In this document: piece after piece, positions 1 through 4,948 of the stretch
Layout: every line of letters starts with the position of its first letter
Numbering within the stretch: the first letter of the stretch is position 1
Origin: Chloroflexota bacterium
GTDB taxonomy: Bacteria; Chloroflexota; Dehalococcoidia; Lucifugimonadales; GCA-002694895
NCBI GenBank assembly: GCA_002694895.1
Contig: NZNN01000042.1
Location: 1-5,781 of the forward strand
Length of the DNA: 5,781 bases
Reading direction: 5' to 3'
Notes under the pieces: model-generated
The model's database searches: none
The model's input: only the letters and a program-made list of their open reading frames with translations
Told to the model about the DNA's origin: nothing
Made by a program: the position numbers and the translations under genes

Positions 1-1
1 G

Positions 2-106
2 AAGATAACTTACGATTCTATTGGTACTAAAAATAAATTAATAGGATATTTGTTTATAATTTTATATCTATTAATTTATGTGTTTTTTACGATACGATAT
101 TTGTAA
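2..106 (+). CDS. C-terminal end of a probable membrane protein (partial, 5' end outside window)
   Basis: An open plus-strand frame enters from the left edge and ends at a TAA at 104-106. It encodes 34 residues, beginning KITYDSIGTKNKLIG and then a strongly hydrophobic, Leu/Ile/Tyr/Phe-rich stretch of about 18 residues that closes with TIRYL. This looks like a last transmembrane helix followed by a very short cytoplasmic tail. The stop codon directly abuts the perfect palindrome at 107-140, which is where a gene's terminator would sit and is the main support for this frame over the others. Another frame on the same strand ends at 30 after only nine codons and is less attractive. The family cannot be named; the end resembles the last helix of cation antiporters, but AT-rich DNA easily encodes such residues by chance. 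Confidence 0.45.
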   Translation, partial: KITYDSIGTKNKLIGYLFIILYLLIYVFFTIRYL

Positions 107-140
107 TTATGAAGAGGGATTTTAAAATCCCTCTTCATAA
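107..140. terminator. Perfect 34-bp palindrome, probable bidirectional terminator
   Basis: The left arm 107-123 (TTATGAAGAGGGATTTT) is matched exactly by its reverse complement at 124-140. The RNA would fold into a stem of about 15 pairs with the central TTAA as loop. It lies between a plus-strand frame ending at 106 and the minus-strand membrane-protein gene ending at 175, as expected for a shared terminator of converging genes. The plus-strand side is followed by an AT-rich stretch containing TTTATTCTTTT. The minus-strand side has no clear U-run, so intrinsic termination in that direction is less certain. A protein-binding palindrome is the alternative. Confidence 0.6.
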
Positions 141-174
141 ATATTTATTCTTTTAGTTAAGACTTAATTTTAGG

Positions 175-891
175 TTATGCTAATTTCTTGAGTACAGGTA
201 CTCCTAGTGTACCTAGTCCAATTATAAGCAGTATTACAAAAGTTCCTACCCATGGGATAAACATTAAAGTACTTCTTGAGTCAATTATACTTAATGCTAT
301 TCCAACAATTCCGAGTATAGTAATAAGAGCTGCTAATATCATGTGTAAGCTTTTTTGCATTGTTAGTCCTATTCCTAATAATGCTACACCTACAAAAGTC
401 GATAGGTTGCTTGCTGCACCTATTGCTAATGCTGTAGCCAATGCACTCACAGCAATTCCTGCGGATATTGCAGCACCCGCTGCCGCCGCTTGAGCTGCTT
501 CTGCATTACCTGCACCTGCAGCTGCAACTGCCATTGCTTCTGCTGTAGTTTTTGTGCTCCATTGATCACCAGTAAGCCCCATCATTGCACTCCAGATCAG
601 ATTCGTTGTTGCACCGATTGCTAGAAACCATATTGCCATTGATGCATATTTATGACCAACACCTCCTGACATTGCGTCTCTCATACCTACTATTCCAATA
701 ACAATAACTATTTGCCCAATAGCAGATAGAATAAAAGATAGTTTAGTCCAGTCAACATCAGTACTTAGTGCTGTTAGCAGAGCTGCATTGCTAGACCAGT
801 CTGCTGAAGCAGTTGCGTTTGATAAGCCAAAAGCCATCGATCCAATTATGCCTATAACCAGTAACCAACCCGTTGTTTTAGTTAAATTCAT
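175..891 (-). CDS. Unrecognised polytopic membrane protein with Ala-rich centre
   Basis: This encodes 238 residues from the ATG at 891. That start is chosen because GAGGAGG lies five bases upstream; an in-frame ATG at 927 would add 12 charged residues but falls inside the -10 element. The protein is very hydrophobic. Likely membrane segments are residues 8-28, 51-70, 83-104, 141-160, 163-178, 184-203 and 209-231, with a basic end (VLKKLA). A loop with RDAMSGG (71-77) follows segment 2. Residues 117-161 are extremely Ala/Gly-rich, with only two acidic residues (E118, E131). I see no catalytic or binding motif and cannot name a family; the size and topology recall small multi-pass integral membrane proteins of unknown function. 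It appears monocistronic, with its own promoter and a downstream palindrome. Its Ala codons make it locally GC-richer than its neighbours. Confidence 0.85.
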   Translation of the reverse strand: MNLTKTTGWLLVIGIIGSMAFGLSNATASADWSSNAALLTALSTDVDWTKLSFILSAIGQIVIVIGIVGMRDAMSGGVGHKYASMAIWFLAIGATTNLIWSAMMGLTGDQWSTKTTAEAMAVAAAGAGNAEAAQAAAAGAAISAGIAVSALATALAIGAASNLSTFVGVALLGIGLTMQKSLHMILAALITILGIVGIALSIIDSRSTLMFIPWVGTFVILLIIGLGTLGVPVLKKLA

Positions 892-896
892 ATATT

Positions 897-903
897 CCTC
901 CTC
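897..903 (-). promoter_or_regulatory. Strong Shine-Dalgarno site that fixes the start at 891
   Basis: On the minus strand GAGGAGG is followed by five bases (AATAT) and then ATG at 891. This is the best Shine-Dalgarno match in the window and settles the choice between the two in-frame ATGs. Confidence 0.85.
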
Positions 904-926
904 ATGAATAACGAATATATGCCACA

Positions 927-955
927 AATATAAAACAAATTTAAAATTAATACAA
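927..955 (-). promoter_or_regulatory. Probable sigma70-type promoter of the membrane-protein gene
   Basis: On the minus strand TTGTAT (950-955) and TATATT (927-932) are separated by exactly 17 bases. The -10 matches the consensus at five of six positions and the -35 at three. Transcription would begin near 920, giving a leader of about 29 bases that contains the GAGGAGG site. In AT-rich DNA such matches arise by chance, but the spacing and the position relative to the ribosome site are right. Confidence 0.5.
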
Positions 956-971
956 TTCTTTTACAATTCTT
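951..971. repeat. Tandem 10-bp direct repeat overlapping the -35 region
   Basis: TACAATTCTT occurs at 951-960 and again at 962-971, so the copies repeat every 11 bases, about one helical turn. The first copy overlaps the proposed -35 of the membrane-protein gene and the second lies just upstream of it. This arrangement suits two side-by-side binding sites for a regulator, although a chance repeat in AT-rich sequence is possible. Confidence 0.45.
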
Positions 972-997
972 CTTATTTCCATTATCTTTTTAGAATA

Positions 998-1705
998 TTA
1001 CTGAATTTCATCCAACCATCCGATCCAACCATTAGAATTCCTTGTTCCGCTGATGCATCCACCAGACCTTATTTCTTCTCCACCGTGCCTGGATTTTGAG
1101 TCACAATCTAAATAATATTTTCCTTTATCTTCCTCTATTAAAGACTGTCTGATTACTATTGGTTTACCACAATTAGCACATTTGTTATCTGAGGACACAT
1201 TTTTGTTTAAATTCCATTCAGATGTATCTGGAAAAATCATTTCAAATGAAAATAATTTTGATCCGTCTGAAGGGGCGTAGGTATTGTATGAAACTTCTTC
1301 ATTCCATACGAATGTTTTGTTATTTATGTATTTATCTAATATATTAGTTAATATGCCTATTTCATTGAAAATATTATTATTATGATCTAGTCCAAATAAA
1401 TTAGTATTAGTACTGTAATCTGAATTATTTTTCAAAATCATTTGATCACATAATTTAATTCTTGACTCTAAAAGTGTTAAAGTTGCATTCCATCGATCCA
1501 GATATTTTATTTTTTTCATATTATCCTGAAGATAAATACCATTTTGTTCACATATGAATTTTTGCAGATTTAATGTCGGGTATTTCCATGGAGTATCTTC
1601 AGGGATTATATTCGAGAAAATATTATGTGGTATAAACCATTGTGCATCTAATTCAGTAATAATTTTCTTTATATAACAAATTTGTTTTTTATTGAAATTT
1701 GTCAT
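998..1705 (-). CDS. Unrecognised protein with C-terminal Cys/His (zinc-ribbon-like) cluster
   Basis: This encodes 235 residues from the ATG at 1705. I do not recognise a family. The protein is soluble, without a signal peptide or membrane helix, and rich in Asn, Ile and Lys. The N-terminal part (1-130) is probably mostly helical and includes an aromatic segment around 23-42 (WFIPHN, then DTPWKYP). A low-complexity Asn run surrounds residues 93-114. The C-terminal part carries CANCGK (C176, C179), then C201, H207 and C217, a spacing that could bind one zinc ion. The protein ends with the Trp/Gly-rich GWIGWLDEIQ. No good Shine-Dalgarno site precedes the start; TATAAA at 1722-1727 could be a -10 giving a leader of about ten bases. 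The gene is divergent from the SDR gene across 92 bases. Its Asn-rich composition and lack of recognisable relatives would fit a lineage-specific or transferred gene. Confidence 0.8.
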   Translation of the reverse strand: MTNFNKKQICYIKKIITELDAQWFIPHNIFSNIIPEDTPWKYPTLNLQKFICEQNGIYLQDNMKKIKYLDRWNATLTLLESRIKLCDQMILKNNSDYSTNTNLFGLDHNNNIFNEIGILTNILDKYINNKTFVWNEEVSYNTYAPSDGSKLFSFEMIFPDTSEWNLNKNVSSDNKCANCGKPIVIRQSLIEEDKGKYYLDCDSKSRHGGEEIRSGGCISGTRNSNGWIGWLDEIQ

Positions 1706-1721
1706 TTTGATTATTCATAAT

Positions 1722-1750
1722 TTTATAAGGTGATATTTTATTCATTTTAA
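1722..1750 (-). promoter_or_regulatory. Possible promoter of the Cys-cluster protein gene
   Basis: On the minus strand TTAAAA (1745-1750) and TATAAA (1722-1727) are 17 bases apart. They match the -35 and -10 consensus at four and five of six positions. The start codon at 1705 would lie only about ten bases from the predicted transcription start, which agrees with the missing Shine-Dalgarno site. Support is weak because the whole gap is AT-rich. Confidence 0.3.
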
Positions 1751-1785
1751 CAAATCTCTTTGGTAAATAATTTTGACTGAATAGT

Positions 1786-1791
1786 TATAAT
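1786..1791 (+). promoter_or_regulatory. TATAAT -10 element placed for a leaderless SDR message
   Basis: A perfect TATAAT ends six bases before the ATG at 1798, so transcription would start at or next to the A of the start codon. No Shine-Dalgarno sequence precedes that ATG, which is consistent with a leaderless mRNA. No good -35 lies at the usual 16-18 base spacing; the nearby TTGACT at 1773-1778 is only seven bases away and cannot serve. Confidence 0.4.
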
Positions 1792-1797
1792 AAATTC

Positions 1798-2613
1798 ATG
1801 ACATTATATTATAAAGATTTTGATAACAAAACTGTGGTTATCACAGGTGGCGCAAGTGGGCTTGGCAAAGGTGCAGCAAAAGTTTTTGCAAAATACGATG
1901 CCAATATTGTACTGGTGGATATTGATAGAGCAAAATTAGATTTAGTAAGAAATGAAATTTCACAGAAGGGTGTAAAAGTTTCATATTATATTTGCGATGT
2001 TACAAAAGAAAAAGAAGTAGCTAAAATTGTAGATTCAATTGAAAGAGAAATTGGAGATATAGATATTTTAGTTAATGCGGCAGGTGTGTGGGCTTCTTCA
2101 GATTTTGAGGATTCAGAATACTCTAGGTTTGAAGATTGGGATTTTACTTATTCTGTTAATGTTAAAGGTACTGTGATTTTTGCTGAGTCAGTTGCAGAAA
2201 AAATGAAAGAAAGAAATTATGGCAAAATTATAAATATAGCATCTCATGCAGGTAAATATGCTTCTCCAAGCAATCCTGCTTATGGTGCTTCAAAAGCATC
2301 TGTAATTCATTTGACTCAATCATTTGCTTTAAGATGGGCATCTAATAATATAAATGTAAATGTAATTTGCCCAGGTTCTATTTGGACTCCAATGTGGGGA
2401 AGAATTGCTGAAAGAATACGTAGACAAAATGTTTCAAAAAATAAAATGTCTACTCGGGATATCTTTTTAGAACATGTTAAAGATACATGTCCTTTGCAAA
2501 GAGAGCAAACTTCAGAGGATATTGGTAATGCAATTGTATTTTTTGCATCTGAGAATGCTAAGAATATCACAGGTCAGTCACTGAATGTGAATGGTGGGAT
2601 AGTTATGGATTGA
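1798..2613 (+). CDS. Short-chain dehydrogenase/reductase (classical SDR)
   Basis: This 271-residue, single-domain Rossmann-fold oxidoreductase has the length usual for classical SDRs. The cofactor motif TGGASGLG is at 16-23. Asp41 at the end of beta-2 (VLVDID) favours NAD(H) over NADP(H). CDVT is at 66-69 and NAAG at 93-96. The catalytic tetrad is complete: N121, S149, Y162 and K166 (YGASK). PG at 192-193 precedes the substrate loop, and the protein ends NGGIVMD, typical of the family. It should be a cytoplasmic alcohol/ketone or hydroxy-acid oxidoreductase, but the substrate cannot be read from sequence. Residues 98-118 between NAAG and the catalytic Asn are rich in acidic and aromatic residues and may shape the active site. 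Its stop lies two bases from that of the converging aldolase gene. A sugar, hydroxy-acid or oxoacyl substrate are all possible. Confidence 0.95.
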   Translation: MTLYYKDFDNKTVVITGGASGLGKGAAKVFAKYDANIVLVDIDRAKLDLVRNEISQKGVKVSYYICDVTKEKEVAKIVDSIEREIGDIDILVNAAGVWASSDFEDSEYSRFEDWDFTYSVNVKGTVIFAESVAEKMKERNYGKIINIASHAGKYASPSNPAYGASKASVIHLTQSFALRWASNNINVNVICPGSIWTPMWGRIAERIRRQNVSKNKMSTRDIFLEHVKDTCPLQREQTSEDIGNAIVFFASENAKNITGQSLNVNGGIVMD

Positions 2614-2615
2614 AT

Positions 2616-3338
2616 TTATTCTTTAGGTAACTCCATCAGAACTGTAACTCCCATATCTATATATTTTTCTCTTAATTTATAATCATAACTTCTAAAACTA
2701 ATTCTTATATCTGTTCCTTCTAGTTGTTCCAATGCATGTTTAACGCATTCATCTATCGTTTGCAGAGGATGTTTTGGGTGTGCTTCAATATCATACATCA
2801 AATCATTTGGCCCCCAAGTCAGGCAATCTACACCTTCTATAGAGAGTTGTTTAACAGAAGTGACAGCTCTTAAGGATTCCATTTGTAAACATAGTATCCC
2901 GGTTTTATTCCACCAGTCTCCATATTCTACTCTTCCTGAGCGTCCTTCAACTCCATAACGCTCAACACCACCCACGCTTCTTATCCCTTTTTGAGGATAA
3001 TAAAAATAATTTACAGCTTCTTTAACTGTTTCAATATCTTCAACCTGAGGGACTTCTATAGCTAAGGGACCAAGATCAAGTATATTTCCTATCAGATATG
3101 TTTCTCTTGTATGTTTTATTCTAAACTGAGTCGGTATGCCTAATTTTTTAGCATGTTGGCAAAAGTTTACTAAAGTTTCTTCATTAAATGCATTATGTTG
3201 ACTGTCTGTAGATACAAATGCATATTCATCTTTACTTATTATTTCTTCCATTTCATTTAATGAAGCATTAATAGGTACAGATACACCTATTAATATTTCT
3301 CCGGATTTCATTCTTTGTTTTAAATTTACTTTTGTCAT
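2616..3338 (-). CDS. HpcH/HpaI-family aldolase/citrate-lyase-like protein
   Basis: This encodes 240 residues from the ATG at 3338, chosen because AGGTGA stands five bases upstream; a GTG at 3347 would add only three residues and overlaps that site. The family are metal-dependent TIM-barrel enzymes that split or form C-C bonds in 2-oxo-acids, with pyruvate or a small aldehyde as product. Visible landmarks are G18 (LIGVSV), the D45-S-Q-H48 equivalent of the catalytic Asp/His loop, R73 for the carboxylate, VPQVED (96-101), KGIRSVGG (117-124), the metal ligand E154 in LQMES, and D179 in WGPNDL. The family is usually nearer 250-260 residues, so this is slightly short. The part after 207 (TDIRISFRSYDY) is less typical. 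All key residues appear present, so an active enzyme is likely, but the substrate is unknown. It converges with the SDR gene and diverges from the CDGSH gene. Confidence 0.88.
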   Translation of the reverse strand: MTKVNLKQRMKSGEILIGVSVPINASLNEMEEIISKDEYAFVSTDSQHNAFNEETLVNFCQHAKKLGIPTQFRIKHTRETYLIGNILDLGPLAIEVPQVEDIETVKEAVNYFYYPQKGIRSVGGVERYGVEGRSGRVEYGDWWNKTGILCLQMESLRAVTSVKQLSIEGVDCLTWGPNDLMYDIEAHPKHPLQTIDECVKHALEQLEGTDIRISFRSYDYKLREKYIDMGVTVLMELPKE

Positions 3339-3343
3339 CCCTG

Positions 3344-3349
3344 TCACCT
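3344..3349 (-). promoter_or_regulatory. Shine-Dalgarno site of the aldolase gene, deciding the start
   Basis: On the minus strand AGGTGA is followed by CAGGG and then ATG at 3338, a five-base spacing. The competing in-frame GTG at 3347 lies inside this site and would itself have no ribosome-binding sequence at a useful distance. Confidence 0.7.
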
Positions 3350-3410
3350 TTTAATGGATTTATTTTTTAATAATATACAATTTGAATTTAATTTTAATCA
3401 CTGATAGGAT

Positions 3411-3440
3411 GCTTTTGATTTATATTTCTGAATTAAAAGC
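3411..3440 (+). promoter_or_regulatory. Inverted repeat ending three bases before the CDGSH start
   Basis: GCTTTTGATT (3411-3420) pairs with AATTAAAAGC (3431-3440) over ten positions, nine Watson-Crick and one G-T, around a ten-base loop that contains TATATT (3421-3426), a possible -10. As DNA it could be an operator overlapping a promoter; as RNA it would be a weak AT-rich hairpin beside the start codon. No Shine-Dalgarno sequence is visible in front of this gene. Confidence 0.35.
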
Positions 3441-3443
3441 ATA

Positions 3444-3656
3444 ATGAATAAAAACAAAGAAGTGAGAGTAGTATTAGGTAATTCTATTAAAGTTTATGGC
3501 ACTTATACTATAGTTTACCCTGACGGATCAGAAGAAGAAATTACTGATTCCAAAAGATCCTTTTGTAGATGCGGATTTACAAAAACTATGCCATTTTGTG
3601 ATAATACTCATAGGTCTGTCATAACATGGAATAATTTAAAAGGCCATCATAAATAA
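3444..3656 (+). CDS. Small CDGSH-type iron-sulfur protein
   Basis: This 70-residue protein carries the CDGSH (mitoNEET-like) signature C41-R-C43-x2-T46-x3-P50-x-C52-D53-N-T-H56, the 3-Cys/1-His set that binds a redox-active 2Fe-2S cluster. Asn replaces the usual Gly after the Asp (DNTH instead of DGSH). Residues 7-33 look like beta strands (VRVVLG, then VYGTYTIVYPDG), as in the short bacterial single-motif members. There is no membrane anchor, so it should be soluble and cytoplasmic, probably working as a dimer in electron or cluster transfer; the physiological partner is not known. The start follows an inverted repeat with no Shine-Dalgarno site. It is divergent from the aldolase gene and lies 96 bases upstream of the MFS gene on the same strand. 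Confidence 0.9.
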   Translation: MNKNKEVRVVLGNSIKVYGTYTIVYPDGSEEEITDSKRSFCRCGFTKTMPFCDNTHRSVITWNNLKGHHK

Positions 3657-3741
3657 AAATATGCTTTGAATTATTCTTTTAATTGTATTTTTGTTTTCAT
3701 GTTCTAATTTACAAATAGAGCAAGGAGTAGATGAATAAGAT

Positions 3742-3747
3742 TATAAT
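3742..3747 (+). promoter_or_regulatory. TATAAT -10 element placed for a leaderless MFS message
   Basis: A perfect TATAAT ends five bases before the ATG at 3753. The only Shine-Dalgarno-like sequence, AAGGAG at 3722-3727, is 25 bases from that ATG and too far to direct it. Together these suggest transcription starting at or within a base or two of the start codon. No convincing -35 is present. Confidence 0.4.
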
Positions 3748-3752
3748 GAGAT

Positions 3753-4946
3753 ATGGATCGCCCATTTAACATATTATTTCTCGCTGTTGCTCAGACAATT
3801 TTATGGGCAGGGTTATATTATCTTTTCCCTGCTTTGTTTGCTAGATGGGAGCTAAATTTAGGTTTTTCTAAAACTGCAATTGCCAGTGCTTTTACTTCAG
3901 CAATTATAATTTCATCTTTATTAGCTCCATTTGTAGGGAATCTAATTGATAAAGGTCATGGTCAAAAAATACTTATTGGTTCATCAATACTCGGAGCTGC
4001 TGGGTTAATAGTTTTATCTTTTTCATCAGAATTTTGGATATTTTTTTTAACTTGGAGTGTTATAGGAATAGCTTTATCTGGATGCTTATATGAACCTTGT
4101 TTTGCTTATGTTACAAAAGTAAGAGGAACTAAAGCTAAGGATGCAATAATATTTATTACCCTTATAGCAGGCTTTGCAGGTACTGTATCTTTTCCTGTTG
4201 CAAATATATTTGCAGATTTAATTAATTGGCAGGCATCTGCTAGATTATTTGCGTTTGTAATATTACTTTTTGTTGTACCTATTTTGTTTATCTCAACAAA
4301 GAATGAAGATAAACATTCTGTAAATTTAAAACCATTGTCAGATAAATTTGCCAACTATAAATTAAGAAACGATTTGATTAGACCTGAGTTTATTTCTTTG
4401 TTTTTCTCATTTCTTATATTGGCATTAGCTCATGGAATGGTAATAACTCATATCTTTCCGTTATTAATTGAAAGAAATATTCCAAATGCAACTCAATTGT
4501 TAATAACGGCGTTAATAGGGCCATCGCAGGTTGTCGGAAGAATAATTATGATTATATTGCAGAAGCAAAATTATTCTATAAATATTATTTCTACTCTAAC
4601 TTTTATATTGAAGATTGTAGCTTCAATGTTTTTATTATATGCAAATAATAATATTTATTTATTGATTCTTTTTGTTATTTTTCAGGGATCCGGGGCTGGG
4701 ATGACCAGCATTACCCGAGCCGTTGTGACTGCTAATATTATAGGGTATGAAAGATTTGGTTCTGTAAGTGGCGCAATGGCAGTTGGATTTATTGGGGGCT
4801 CTGCTTTGTCACCAATTCTAGGGGCACAAATTTGGGAATGGAGTGGTTATGATTCTATGCTAAAAATTGTATCTATATTATTAACAATGGGATTTATTAG
4901 TTTTATTATTGCTTTAAAAATTGATCAGAATAGTAAGAGGTTATAA
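3753..4946 (+). CDS. Major facilitator superfamily (MFS) transporter
   Basis: This 397-residue protein has twelve predicted membrane helices in two halves, joined by a charged cytoplasmic loop (about 182-210, starting STKNEDKH). Helix 1 starts almost at once (PFNILFLAVAQTILW), so the chosen start gives a normal MFS N-terminus with no missing part. The family motif A between helices 2 and 3 is G62-N-L-I-D66-K-G-H-G-Q-K72. Helix 4 contains LYEPCF (112-117), a Tyr-Glu-Pro element I associate with one subset of bacterial MFS carriers. Helix 11 has the Gly-rich GSVSGAMAVGFIGG near the C-terminal half. It should move a small solute across the inner membrane by proton- or solute-coupled transport; the direction and substrate cannot be read. 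The metallophosphoesterase follows after two bases, implying co-expression. An organic-acid carrier would fit the aldolase/SDR neighbourhood, but this is only inference. Confidence 0.93.
   Translation: MDRPFNILFLAVAQTILWAGLYYLFPALFARWELNLGFSKTAIASAFTSAIIISSLLAPFVGNLIDKGHGQKILIGSSILGAAGLIVLSFSSEFWIFFLTWSVIGIALSGCLYEPCFAYVTKVRGTKAKDAIIFITLIAGFAGTVSFPVANIFADLINWQASARLFAFVILLFVVPILFISTKNEDKHSVNLKPLSDKFANYKLRNDLIRPEFISLFFSFLILALAHGMVITHIFPLLIERNIPNATQLLITALIGPSQVVGRIIMIILQKQNYSINIISTLTFILKIVASMFLLYANNNIYLLILFVIFQGSGAGMTSITRAVVTANIIGYERFGSVSGAMAVGFIGGSALSPILGAQIWEWSGYDSMLKIVSILLTMGFISFIIALKIDQNSKRL
4935..4940 (+). promoter_or_regulatory. Shine-Dalgarno site of the metallophosphoesterase inside the MFS 3' end
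   Basis: AAGAGG lies eight bases before the ATG at 4949, within the last codons of the MFS gene. With the two-base gap between stop and start, this points to translational coupling within one mRNA. Confidence 0.55.
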
Positions 4947-4948
4947 TA

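Noticed and set aside
188..493. Open plus-strand frame of about 100 codons opposite the membrane-protein gene
   Set aside because: It is antisense to an Ala-rich coding region, shows Ile/Pro/Thr-rich nonsense composition without a motif, and has no ribosome site.
892..927. Longer start of the membrane protein at the ATG at 927
   Set aside because: It lies in the proposed -10, has no ribosome site, and adds a charged stretch before a normal first membrane helix, whereas ATG 891 has GAGGAGG at five bases.
1773..1791. TTGACT plus TATAAT as a normal -35/-10 promoter for the SDR gene
   Set aside because: Only seven bases separate the two elements, far below the 16-18 needed by sigma70-type polymerase.
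2316..2570. Minus-strand frame inside the SDR gene
   Set aside because: The opposite strand encodes conserved SDR residues throughout; the antisense product has no recognisable feature.
3339..3347. GTG at 3347 as start of the aldolase
   Set aside because: It overlaps the AGGTGA that serves the ATG at 3338 and adds only three residues outside the family's conserved region.
3661..3738. TGA read as an amino acid, which would restore a small lipoprotein frame
   Set aside because: The SDR gene ends properly at a TGA after a typical NGGIVMD tail, and Trp in all genes is encoded by TGG, so TGA works as a stop here.
4106..4354. Minus-strand frame inside the MFS gene
   Set aside because: It is a shadow of the transporter reading frame, with no motif or start signal of its own.
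4942..4947. TATAAT just before the metallophosphoesterase ATG as a third leaderless promoter
   Set aside because: It is formed by the Leu codon and stop of the MFS gene plus one base, leaves only one base before ATG, and the gene has AAGAGG at eight bases, so co-transcription is simpler.
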